From assembly GCA_023412655.1 (NCBI GenBank), contig JAEYNH010000085.1, positions 1 to 12,058 on the forward strand: a stretch of 12,058 nt of DNA. The letters are read 5' to 3'. Origin of the DNA: Pseudomonadota bacterium. GTDB lineage: Bacteria > Pseudomonadota > Alphaproteobacteria > Caulobacterales > Caulobacteraceae. Below the pieces are notes generated by a model. It saw nothing but the letters and a program-made list of their open reading frames with translations, did not search any database and was not told where the DNA came from. The position numbers were made by a program, and so were the translations under genes. Positions 1 to 6,672 of this stretch are shown piece by piece (positions within the stretch are counted from its first letter, which is position 1; every line of letters starts with the position of its first letter).

Positions 1-49
1 CCGCCCTGTCCCGCCGCCCGCCGCCGCGGGCGAGCTGGAGTTGTTCTGA
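1..49 (+). CDS. C-terminal end of an unidentified upstream gene (partial)
   Basis: An open frame enters from the left edge (first full codon at 2) and ends at TGA 47-49. Only 15 codons are visible, reading RPVPPPAAAGELELF: a Pro/Ala-rich linker followed by a short acidic/Leu/Phe tail. The next gene's RBS overlaps this stop codon, so the two genes are probably co-transcribed. The tail resembles the tail of the next protein (GDLDLFD), which suggests a shared binding partner, but 15 residues are too few to name a family. That this is coding at all is inferred from the stop position, the tight spacing and the tail similarity. Confidence 0.5.
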   Translation, partial: RPVPPPAAAGELELF

Positions 50-53
50 AGGA
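48..53 (+). promoter_or_regulatory. RBS for the small CheZ-like protein; decides its start
   Basis: GAAGGA lies 8 nt before the ATG at 62. It overlaps the ATG at 53, so that earlier in-frame ATG cannot use it. This favours initiation at 62 and removes three residues from the longest open frame. The site also overlaps the upstream TGA, which is compatible with translational coupling. Confidence 0.6.
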
Positions 54-61
54 TGTCCGCC

Positions 62-409
62 ATGACCGCCGCCCCTGACGACCCCGCTGGAGCCCCCCTC
101 CGCGACGTGCTCGCCGCCGCCGCCGGCCTGCTGCGCGATCTGCAGGACCGCTGCGCCGGCCTGCAGGAGGCCCTCGGCCCCGCCGCCGGCGCCGCGCCCC
201 CGGCTTTGCAGGACCTCGACTACGTCACCCAGGGCCTGTCCGGTCTCGCGGACTTCGTGGCCGGCCTCGCCGAGCAGTTGCCGGCCGATCTGACCGCAGA
301 CGTCGCCGCCCTGGCGGCCCGCCTGCCCCTGGAGCGGATGGCGGCGGCCCTCAGCCTCGCGCCGGAGCCCGACACCGCCCCTCCGGGCGACCTCGACCTG
401 TTCGACTGA
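62..409 (+). CDS. Small all-helical protein, possible CheZ-like CheY-P phosphatase
   Basis: A 115-residue acidic, Ala/Leu-rich protein with no signal peptide or membrane segment. It appears to form two or three amphipathic helices (about 11-38, 47-72 and 78-98) followed by a disordered tail. Residues 49-57 read LQDLDYVTQ, which places D53 and Q57 in a DxxxQ spacing. CheZ phosphatases use the same spacing for their catalytic Asp and Gln (D143/Q147 in E. coli, within QDLTGQ). The C-terminus GDLDLFD resembles the short acidic, Phe-ended CheY-binding tail of CheZ. Small CheZ relatives with DxxxQ are known in alphaproteobacterial chemotaxis operons (CheT of Sinorhizobium). No chemotaxis gene is visible here, so the role is inferred from motif and tail alone. 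The alternative is an uncharacterised helical protein of unrelated function. The start at 62 is chosen for its RBS; ATG 53 is possible. Confidence 0.75.
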   Translation: MTAAPDDPAGAPLRDVLAAAAGLLRDLQDRCAGLQEALGPAAGAAPPALQDLDYVTQGLSGLADFVAGLAEQLPADLTADVAALAARLPLERMAAALSLAPEPDTAPPGDLDLFD

Positions 410-456
410 TCGTCCCGCTGATTGCCAACCGCCCCGGTCCGTAGCAGACCGGAACC

Positions 457-2064
457 ATGAGCACCGGCGCCGCGAGCCAGGACGTCATCGTCATCGGGGC
501 GGGCCACAACGGCCTGACCTGCGCCGCCTATCTCGCGGCGGCGGGCCTGAAGGTCACCGTCCTGGAGCGCCGGGACGTGGTGGGCGGGGCGGCGGTGACC
601 GAGACCTTCCACCCGGGCTTCCGCAATTCCACCGCCAGCTACACGGTCAGCCTGCTCAATCCGAAGGTCATCCGCGACCTGGAGCTGCATCGCCACGGCC
701 TGACGGTGGTGGAGCGCCGGGCGTCCAACTTCCTGCCGTTCGAGGGCGACAGCCTGCTCACCGGCGCCGGCCGCACCAAGGCCGAGGTGGCGCGCTTCTC
801 AGCCCGGGACGCCGAGCGCCTGGACGCCTATGACGAGCGCCTCGAGCGCATCGCCGACGTCCTGCGCGAACTGGTGCTCGAGACCCCGCCCAACCTGGTG
901 GAAGGCGGCCTCGCCGCCGCCGTGCCCGAGCTGCTGAAGTCCGCGAGCCTCGGCCGCCGGCTGTCGAAGCTGGACCTTACGGCCAAGCGCGACCTCCTCG
1001 CCCTCTTCGCCCAGTCGGCGGGCGACTGGCTGGACGGCTGGTTCGAGAGCGACCCCATCAAGGCCGTCCTCGGCTTCGACGGCGTGGTCGGCGCCTACGC
1101 CAGTCCCTACACGCCGGGCACCGCCTATGTGCTGCTGCACCACGTGTTCGGCGAGGTGAACGGGCGCAAGGGCGCCTGGGGCCACGCCATGGGCGGCATG
1201 GGGGCGATCACCCAGGCCATGGCCGCCTGCTGCCGCGGGCGCGGGGTGACCATCCGCACCGGCCAGGCGGTGGCCGAGGTGCTGACCCGAGCCGGTCGCG
1301 CCACCGGGGTGGTCACCGAGGCCGGCGAGGTGCTGCACGCCCGGCTGGTGGTCTCCAACCTTCATCCGAAGCTGCTGTTCGCCAAGGTGGACCCGGCCCT
1401 GGTCCCGGCCGACTTCGCCGAGCGCCTCGCCCGCTACCGTTCCGGGTCCGGCACCTTCCGCATGAACGTGGCCTTGGCCGAGCTGCCGTGCTTCACCGAC
1501 CGTCCCGAGCCCGGCGCCCACCACACCGCCGGGATCATCATGGCCCCGACCCTGGCCTACATGGACCGCGCCTATATGGACGCCCGCGCCCACGGCTGGT
1601 CGCGCGAGCCCATCGTGGAGATGCTGATCCCCTCCACCCTCGATCCCACCTTGGCGCCCGAGGGCCGCCACGTGGCCAGCCTGTTCTGCCAGCATGTGGC
1701 GCCGCAGCTGCCCGGCGGCCGGTCCTGGGACGACCATCGCGAGGAGGTGGCCGACCTGATGATCGCCACGGTGGACCGCCACGCCCCTGGCTTCGCCGCC
1801 TCGGTGATCGCCCGCCAGGTGCTCTCGCCCGCCGACCTGGAGCGCACCTTCGGCCTGGTCGGCGGCGACATCATGCACGGACAGCTCAGCCTGGATCAGC
1901 TGTTCTCGGCCCGGCCGGTGCTGGGAGCCGGAGACTACCGCACACCCGTCGCCGGCCTCTACCAGTGCGGGGCGGGCACGCACCCCGGCGGCGGCGTCAC
2001 CGGCGCCCCCGGCCACAACGCCGCGCGGGAAGTGCTGCGGGACGTCCGCCGCCGCCGCGTCTGA
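457..2064 (+). CDS. FAD-dependent oxidoreductase, phytoene-dehydrogenase-like (PYROXD2 type)
   Basis: A 535-residue flavoprotein of the phytoene dehydrogenase/amine-oxidase-like superfamily. The N-terminus carries the Rossmann dinucleotide motif VIGAGHNG (G14, G16, G19), a beta2-terminal acidic residue E37 that should hold the FAD ribose, and the following GG pair at 43-44. The C-terminus (500-527) has the family's second FAD-contact block, LYQCGAGTHPGGGVTGAPG, then a helix. The central segment around 205-250, including SPYTPGTAY and a GGMGAITQAM stretch, matches the PYROXD2-like subgroup better than true carotenoid desaturases. No other carotenoid gene is nearby, so a pigment role is not supported; the substrate is unknown. 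There is no signal peptide, so it is probably cytosolic. The start ATG has only a weak GGAA-like RBS but sits at the usual distance before the Rossmann motif. It begins 47 nt after the small protein and may share its transcript. Confidence 0.9.
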   Translation: MSTGAASQDVIVIGAGHNGLTCAAYLAAAGLKVTVLERRDVVGGAAVTETFHPGFRNSTASYTVSLLNPKVIRDLELHRHGLTVVERRASNFLPFEGDSLLTGAGRTKAEVARFSARDAERLDAYDERLERIADVLRELVLETPPNLVEGGLAAAVPELLKSASLGRRLSKLDLTAKRDLLALFAQSAGDWLDGWFESDPIKAVLGFDGVVGAYASPYTPGTAYVLLHHVFGEVNGRKGAWGHAMGGMGAITQAMAACCRGRGVTIRTGQAVAEVLTRAGRATGVVTEAGEVLHARLVVSNLHPKLLFAKVDPALVPADFAERLARYRSGSGTFRMNVALAELPCFTDRPEPGAHHTAGIIMAPTLAYMDRAYMDARAHGWSREPIVEMLIPSTLDPTLAPEGRHVASLFCQHVAPQLPGGRSWDDHREEVADLMIATVDRHAPGFAASVIARQVLSPADLERTFGLVGGDIMHGQLSLDQLFSARPVLGAGDYRTPVAGLYQCGAGTHPGGGVTGAPGHNAAREVLRDVRRRRV

Positions 2065-2072
2065 TCGTGGCC

Positions 2073-2465
2073 CTAGCGCGCCGCGGCGGCCCGGACCTCG
2101 CTGGCCAGGGTCATGGGGTCGAACGGTTTGGCGATCACCGCCACCGCCCCCAGGGCCATCAGCCGCTCGGCCTCCTGCCGCTGGGCCCGGGCGGTGATGA
2201 ACACCGCCGGCGTGGCCTCGAACGCCGGCCGCTCCCGGATCGCCTGGAGCAGGGTCGGCCCGTCGGTCCCCGGCATCATCACGTCCAGCAGGAACAGGTC
2301 CGGCGTCCAGCCGCCCGCCGCCGCCTCGGTGTCGAGCAGGCCGAGGGCCGCCTCGGCCGATCCCGCCGTGCGCACGTCCAGGTCGGGATCCATCTCCAGC
2401 GACAGGCACGCCACCTCGCGGATGTCGGGCTCGTCGTCCACGTAGAGGATCTTGAGCGTGCTCAT
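2073..2465 (-). CDS. Single-domain response regulator (CheY-like REC)
   Basis: A 130-residue stand-alone receiver domain. The acidic pocket is D10-D11 (YVDDEPD), the phosphoacceptor is D61 (FLLDVMMPG), the switch residue is T91 (FITA) and the conserved lysine is K113 (AKPFD). All catalytic residues are present and there is no output domain, so it must act by protein contact or as a phosphorelay intermediate. Its ATG overlaps the TGA of the hybrid kinase by ATGA (2462-2465), which indicates translational coupling and makes that kinase its likely phosphodonor. An AGGAG lies 11 nt upstream inside the kinase gene. The gene ends 8 nt from the convergent oxidoreductase stop, leaving no room for a separate terminator. 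Confidence 0.93.
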   Translation of the reverse strand: MSTLKILYVDDEPDIREVACLSLEMDPDLDVRTAGSAEAALGLLDTEAAAGGWTPDLFLLDVMMPGTDGPTLLQAIRERPAFEATPAVFITARAQRQEAERLMALGAVAVIAKPFDPMTLASEVRAAAAR

Positions 2466-5020
2466 GTCTTCCGGGTCTCCTGGTCGATGGCCGCGTCCAT
2501 TGCGGCCTGCCGCCGCCGCGAGATGGCGGTCAGCCCCCGCACGGTGCCGATCAGCTGATCCAGCGACGAGCGCGACTTCACCAGCACCGCGTCCACCGCC
2601 TCGGTCAGGGCGGCGTTGTCGAAGGCCTGGGCCGAGAACACCACCACCGGGATCGGCCGGCCGGCCTCGTCGGTCAGTTCGGGCAGCAGGTCCAGCCCCG
2701 AGCCGTCCGGCAGGCCGACGTCCAGGATCACCAGGGCCGGCCGGGTGGCTTTCAGCTGCTCCCGCGCCGCCGCCAGGCTCTCCGCCGACACCAGCCGGCA
2801 CCGGCTGCCGAAGGCCTCCACCACCAGCTGCCGCAGGTCCGGGTCGTCGTCCACGTGCAGCACGACCGGCCGCTCCGAGTCGCTCCCCGTGGCCTGCTCC
2901 AGGGCCGCCCGCAGGCGGTCCATGTCCACCGGCTTCTCGATCCAGTCCACCAGCCCGAGCTTGGCGCAGGCGGCGTGATCGGCCGGATCGGCCGAGACGA
3001 TGATCGCCGGCAGCCGCCGCATGGCCGGGTCGGCCCGCAGGCGGCGCAGCAGGTCCAGCCCCGAGCCGTCGGGCAGGCGCAGGTCCAGCAGCAGGGCGTC
3101 GAACCGGCCGGGGTCGCTGAGGGCGGCCTGCGCCGCCTTCACAGTCTGGGCCACCTCCACCTGGAAGCCCTGGGCCGCCAGGGCCTCGCTCAGCACCTGG
3201 GCCACCCCCGCGTCGTCCTCGCACAGCAGCAGGCGCGCCCCGCCGCCGCCCTGTCCCGTGGGGGCCGGCGCCCGGTACGTGGGCAGCTCGACGATGAAGG
3301 TCGCGCCTTCTCCGGGGGGGCTCTCGAACCAGATGCGGCCCCCGTGCCGCTCGACGATCTCCTTGCTGATCGCCAGCCCCAGGCCCGTGCCGCCCTTCTG
3401 CCGGGTGTCCGAGGAATCCGCCTGGGCGAAGCGGCCGAAGATGCGGTCGAAGAACTCGGGCGGGATGCCCGGCCCGTCGTCGCGCACCGACAGCCGCACG
3501 CGCTGGTCCTCGGCCTGCACCGTCACCTGCACCGCGCTGCCCCGCTTGGAGAACTTGGCCGCGTTGGACAACAGGTTGGTGGCCACCTGGGTCAGCCGGT
3601 CGGCGTCGCCGTTCACCAGGACCGCCTCGTCTGGCGCCGTCACCTCGAAGGTCACCCCGGTCTCGGTGGACAGGCCCGCCAGGCTCAGGGCCGTGCGCTG
3701 GGTCAGTTCGGCCAGGTCCAGCGGCTGCAGGCTCAGGGACAGCTTGCCGGAATCGATCTTCTCCATGTCGAGGATGTCGTTGATCAGCCGCACCAGGCGG
3801 CGGCTGTTGCTCTCGGCGATGCCGATCAGCCGGGCCGCCCGCTCCGGCAGCGCCCCCGCCGCCCCGCCGGCCAGCAGGCCCAGCGACCCCGCAATCGAGG
3901 TCAGCGGCGTGCGCAGTTCGTGGCTGACCGTGGAGACGAACTCCGACTTGGCCAGCTCCGCCCGCCGGCGCTCGCTGCAGTCGCGGATCACCGCCACGGC
4001 GTGGGTCCCGTCGGGCTGGACCATCTCGCCGAAGTTGATGTCCACCGGGAACGTCGAGCCGTCCTTGCGGCGCGCCTCCAGCTCGCAGGCCGATCCCACA
4101 CCCGCCTGCTCGTCGCGCCGCAGCCGCTCCAGGAACAGTTCGTCCCCGCCCACTGCCTCGGGCACCAGCACCGAGATGTCCCGGCCGGTGAGCTCCTCGG
4201 CCGAATAGCCGAACATGGCCTCGGCCGCCTTGTTCATCGTCTCGACCCCGCCGCTGGGATTGAAGGTGACGATGGCGTCCATGGCGGCGTCGAAGATGGC
4301 GTTTCGCCGCTCGGCCTCGGCCCGGATGCGCCGGATCAGGGCCGTGCGCATGATGGTGTAGCGCAGGGCGATGATGGCCCCGAGCAGGATGGAGACGATC
4401 ACCAGACCAAAGCTCAGGGTGGCGACGCGCCGGGCCTTGTTCGCGCCGTCCGCCACCGCGTTCAGCTGCGCCGCCAGGTTGCGGGCCTCGGTGCGGGTGA
4501 TCTCGTCGGTGCGGCCGCGCAGGGTCTCCATCACCCGCTCGCCTTCGCCCGTGGCCACCAGCTGGTTGGCCGCCGCCGCCCCTGCCGTGTCGTGGACCCG
4601 CAGGGCCCCGTCCATCAGCTCGAACCGTCGCTCGGTCAGGCCGCGCACCACCTGCAGCCGCTCCCGCTGGCGCGGCTGGTCGGCGAAGGTCAGCTCCAGC
4701 TGGGCCAGCCGTTCGTCCAGAGTCTCGGCCGCCACCCGGTAACGGCGCAGGAAGCTCGGGTCGCCCGACAGCAGATAGCCCCGGTGGCTGGCCTCGGCGT
4801 CCTTCAGGATCAGGGCGAAGTCCTGGATCGCCGTGCGCCGCTCGGCCGAGCGCAGGACCGCGGCCAGGGCGGCGTTCTCCTGCCGCTGCTCGGCCACATT
4901 GGCGCGCCAAGCCACGGCCACAAGGGTCGGCACAACCAGGAGGACCGCCGCCGCGCACAGCCAGAACAGCAGGTCCTGGGACAGACGGCGGCGAAGGGTG
5001 TCCACGAGGCTGCGGATCAT
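2462..5020 (-). CDS. Hybrid sensor histidine kinase: CHASE3-PAS-HisKA-HATPase-REC-REC
   Basis: An 852-residue inner-membrane hybrid kinase. TM1 spans about 17-38. A periplasmic CHASE3-type helical domain covers about 41-198, with the characteristic DAEASHRGYLLSGDPSFL stretch at 74-91. TM2 spans about 200-220. A cytoplasmic PAS domain covers about 238-350. The HisKA domain has the H-box STVSHELRTPL with H367 as phosphoacceptor. The HATPase_c domain has the N-box NLLSNAAKF (N486), the G1 box DDGPGIP (514-520), an F-box around FGRFAQ and the G2 box GGTGLGLAI (543-551). Two receivers follow: REC1 with E601-D602-D603, D646, S676 and K696, and REC2 with D724-D725-D726, D767, S796 and K815. REC2 has K-S where K-P is usual. 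The sensed signal is unknown. No HPt domain is visible here, so one may be encoded elsewhere. A GGGAG RBS (plus-strand 5026-5030) sits 5 nt before the ATG. Confidence 0.95.
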   Translation of the reverse strand: MIRSLVDTLRRRLSQDLLFWLCAAAVLLVVPTLVAVAWRANVAEQRQENAALAAVLRSAERRTAIQDFALILKDAEASHRGYLLSGDPSFLRRYRVAAETLDERLAQLELTFADQPRQRERLQVVRGLTERRFELMDGALRVHDTAGAAAANQLVATGEGERVMETLRGRTDEITRTEARNLAAQLNAVADGANKARRVATLSFGLVIVSILLGAIIALRYTIMRTALIRRIRAEAERRNAIFDAAMDAIVTFNPSGGVETMNKAAEAMFGYSAEELTGRDISVLVPEAVGGDELFLERLRRDEQAGVGSACELEARRKDGSTFPVDINFGEMVQPDGTHAVAVIRDCSERRRAELAKSEFVSTVSHELRTPLTSIAGSLGLLAGGAAGALPERAARLIGIAESNSRRLVRLINDILDMEKIDSGKLSLSLQPLDLAELTQRTALSLAGLSTETGVTFEVTAPDEAVLVNGDADRLTQVATNLLSNAAKFSKRGSAVQVTVQAEDQRVRLSVRDDGPGIPPEFFDRIFGRFAQADSSDTRQKGGTGLGLAISKEIVERHGGRIWFESPPGEGATFIVELPTYRAPAPTGQGGGGARLLLCEDDAGVAQVLSEALAAQGFQVEVAQTVKAAQAALSDPGRFDALLLDLRLPDGSGLDLLRRLRADPAMRRLPAIIVSADPADHAACAKLGLVDWIEKPVDMDRLRAALEQATGSDSERPVVLHVDDDPDLRQLVVEAFGSRCRLVSAESLAAAREQLKATRPALVILDVGLPDGSGLDLLPELTDEAGRPIPVVVFSAQAFDNAALTEAVDAVLVKSRSSLDQLIGTVRGLTAISRRRQAAMDAAIDQETRKT
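2683..3070. repeat. In-phase 25-nt direct repeat joining the two receiver domains of the kinase
   Basis: The 25 bases at 2683-2707 recur exactly at 3046-3070, 363 nt (121 codons) away. Both copies encode the core of the PDGSGLDLL segment just after the phosphoacceptor Asp of REC2 and REC1 respectively. The identity includes wobble positions, which amino-acid conservation does not require. It may reflect domain duplication, gene conversion or simply strong codon bias. Confidence 0.7.
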
Positions 5021-5255
5021 GACGGCTCCCGACCTGCGTCCGCACAGGCGGGGCGAACGCTGAAACAGTACAGGCGGTTAGCGCAGGCTCCAGGCGGCGT
5101 CCAACTGCGGCGCAACTTGCCTTTGTTTAGGATCGGGGCGGCAAGGAAATCCCGCCTTGCGCCGTGCTTTGCCCTGTTGTCTACCTCGGATAGCTGAACT
5201 CGAAGCAATCCGGTTCCGTTTGCAGGCCGTGCGCTTCAGCCAAAAAACACCGAAA

Positions 5256-5272
5256 GGTCCCCTTGAGGGGCC
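5256..5272 (+). promoter_or_regulatory. Hairpin in the cbs leader
   Basis: GG-T-CCCC, loop TTGA, GGGG-CC: a four-pair G/C stem plus two further pairs past a bulged T. It ends 6 nt before the cbs RBS. The loop contains a TTG that could be misread as a start. A stem this close to the RBS could affect translation or mRNA stability, but there is no direct evidence of regulation. Confidence 0.4.
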
Positions 5273-5278
5273 GAATTC

Positions 5279-5283
5279 GAGGA
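5279..5283 (+). promoter_or_regulatory. RBS for cbs; decides a TTG start
   Basis: GAGGA lies 6 nt before the TTG at 5290. The earlier in-frame TTG at 5263 sits in a hairpin loop with no purine-rich RBS at proper spacing. The start at 5290 is therefore preferred. Confidence 0.65.
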
Positions 5284-5289
5284 CCGCCC

Positions 5290-6672
5290 TTGACCACCCT
5301 GCCTCTGCCGCCCGTTGCGGCCTCCGCCCTCGACCTGATCGGGCGAACCCCGATGGTCGAGCTTTCCGGCTTCGACACCGGACCCTGCCGCCTGTTCGTG
5401 AAGCTTGAGAACGCCAATCCCGGCGGCTCCATCAAGGATCGCATCGCCCGTTCGATGATCGAGGCGGCCGAGAACGACGGCCGGCTGAAGCCGGGCGGGA
5501 CCATCGTCGAGGCCACCGCCGGCAACACCGGCCTGGGCTTGGCGCAGGTGGGCCTCCTAAAGGGCTACAAGCTCTTGCTGGTGGTCCCCGACAAGATGGC
5601 CCGCGAGAAGATCCAGCACCTGCGCGCCATGGGCGTGGACGTGCGCATCACCCGCTCGGACGTGGGCAAGGGCCATCCCGAATACTACCAGGACATGGCC
5701 CAGGCGATCGCGGCCAAGCTCAACAACGCGGTCTACATCAACCAGTTCGAGAACCCGGCGAACCCGCTGGCCCACGAGACCACCACCGGCCCCGAGATCC
5801 TCGAGCAGATGGACGGGGACCTGGACGCGGTGGTGGTCGGCGTCGGCTCGGGCGGCACGCTCACCGGCCTGGGCCGCTTCTTCGCCAAGGCCTCCCCGAA
5901 GACCCGCATGGTGCTGGCCGACCCGGTGGGCTCGATCCTCGCGCCCCTGGTGAACGAGGGGAAGCACGTGGAAGCCGGATCCTGGATCGTCGAGGGCATC
6001 GGCGAGGACTTCGTGCCCGACAACTGCGACCTGTCGCTGGTGGAGAAGGCCTACGCCATCTCCGACCAGGAGAGCGTCGCCACGGCCCGTGAGCTGCTGA
6101 TGAAGGCCGGCATCCTGGCCGGCTCGTCGTCCGGCACCCTGCTGGCCGCCGCCCTGCGCTACTGCCGCGAGCAGACCCAGCCCAAGCGGGTGGTCACCCT
6201 CGTCTGCGACACAGGCTCGCGCTACCTGTCCAAGATGTACAACGACAGCTGGGTGGCCGAGCAGGGCCTCGCCGACCGCAAACTGCACGGCGACCTGCGC
6301 GACCTGATCGCCCGCACCGAGGGCGATGCGGTCACCGTGGGTCCCGACGACACCCTGCTCACCGCCTACAACCGCATGCGCCAGGCCGACGTCAGCCAGT
6401 TGCCGGTGATGGACGACGGCCGGCTCATCGGCCTCATCGACGAGAGCGACCTGCTGGAGGCCGTTGAGCGCCGGGACGCCGACGGCCGCTTCAAGCAGCC
6501 GGTGTCCACCGCCATGACCGCCAAGCTGGTCACCCTGCAGGCGAGCCAGCCCCTGGACGACCTGCTGCCCATCTTCGAGATGGACCAGGTGGCCATCGTC
6601 ATGGACGGGAAGGACTTCCTGGGGCTCATCACCCGCATCGACCTGATCAACTACCTGAGGCGCACGGCGTGA
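5290..6672 (+). CDS. cbs: Cystathionine beta-synthase with C-terminal CBS-domain pair
   Basis: A 460-residue PLP enzyme of fold type II. It should condense serine (or O-acetylserine) with homocysteine to give cystathionine, the first step of reverse transsulfuration. Visible motifs are IGRTPMVEL (17-25), the PLP lysine K49 in NPGGSIKDR, the TAGNTG substrate/cofactor loop (76-81), the phosphate cradle GSGGT (186-190) and GSSSGT (278-283). Two CBS domains follow at about 343-393 and 405-458; in eukaryotic CBS such a pair binds S-adenosylmethionine. There is no N-terminal haem-binding extension. The CBS pair and the downstream gamma-lyase separate it from plain cysteine synthases, although O-acetylserine sulfhydrylase activity cannot be excluded. 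It starts at TTG 5290 because of the GAGGA RBS; the same frame is open from TTG 5263. Its stop overlaps the next start by GTGA. Confidence 0.92.
   Translation: MTTLPLPPVAASALDLIGRTPMVELSGFDTGPCRLFVKLENANPGGSIKDRIARSMIEAAENDGRLKPGGTIVEATAGNTGLGLAQVGLLKGYKLLLVVPDKMAREKIQHLRAMGVDVRITRSDVGKGHPEYYQDMAQAIAAKLNNAVYINQFENPANPLAHETTTGPEILEQMDGDLDAVVVGVGSGGTLTGLGRFFAKASPKTRMVLADPVGSILAPLVNEGKHVEAGSWIVEGIGEDFVPDNCDLSLVEKAYAISDQESVATARELLMKAGILAGSSSGTLLAAALRYCREQTQPKRVVTLVCDTGSRYLSKMYNDSWVAEQGLADRKLHGDLRDLIARTEGDAVTVGPDDTLLTAYNRMRQADVSQLPVMDDGRLIGLIDESDLLEAVERRDADGRFKQPVSTAMTAKLVTLQASQPLDDLLPIFEMDQVAIVMDGKDFLGLITRIDLINYLRRTA
6657..6660 (+). promoter_or_regulatory. RBS for the gamma-lyase, inside the end of cbs
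   Basis: GAGG lies 8 nt before the GTG at 6669. It supports that GTG as the true start and the four-base overlap with the cbs stop. Confidence 0.55.

Larger units (their letters stand above)
5021..5289. promoter_or_regulatory. Divergent intergenic region between hybrid kinase and cbs-cgl operon
   Basis: This 269-bp non-coding stretch must hold promoters for both directions, and it is visibly less G+C-rich than its surroundings. It contains a 6-bp hairpin (GCAAGG 5141-5146 with CCTTGC 5155-5160, 8-nt loop). It also contains a separate 8-bp inverted pair (CGGCGCAA 5108-5115 with TTGCGCCG 5157-5164), which shares bases with that hairpin and so would be an alternative fold or a binding-site pair. 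An A-rich tract (5242-5247) and a hairpin at 5256-5272 lie just before cbs. I could not pick out a convincing -35/-10 pair in either direction. No known riboswitch consensus is recognisable. Confidence 0.5.

Noticed and set aside
32..49. CheR-docking pentapeptide of a methyl-accepting protein at the end of the upstream gene
   Set aside because: That motif needs an aromatic residue at its second position (NWETF-like); the tail here is LELF without it.
457..2064. Carotenoid desaturase (crtI) assignment
   Set aside because: The fold is shared, but the sequence blocks fit the PYROXD2-like group better and no carotenoid gene is nearby.
799..2409. 536-codon minus-strand open frame opposite the oxidoreductase
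   Set aside because: It is Gly/Ala/Arg/His-rich and shadows a gene with intact FAD motifs and part of the response regulator.
2073..5045. 990-codon minus-strand frame ending in the response regulator
   Set aside because: Only the last 130 codons look like protein. The upstream part overlaps the kinase in another frame and is Pro/Arg/Gly-rich, so it is simply a frame without stops. The true start is the ATG at 2465.
2855..5197. 780-codon plus-strand open frame opposite the hybrid kinase
   Set aside because: It is His/Gln/Gly-rich with no recognisable domain and lies fully antisense to a gene with complete kinase motifs. Long antisense frames are expected at this G+C content.
5017..5208. 63-codon minus-strand open frame just upstream of the kinase
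   Set aside because: It overlaps the kinase start by 4 nt, which could hint at coupling. However, it has no recognisable features or clear RBS and fills the region where the promoter must lie.
5165..5289. SAM-II or SAH riboswitch before the reverse transsulfuration operon
   Set aside because: The location would suit one and there is a hairpin, but I could not match the conserved core or pseudoknot. A covariance-model scan would be decisive.
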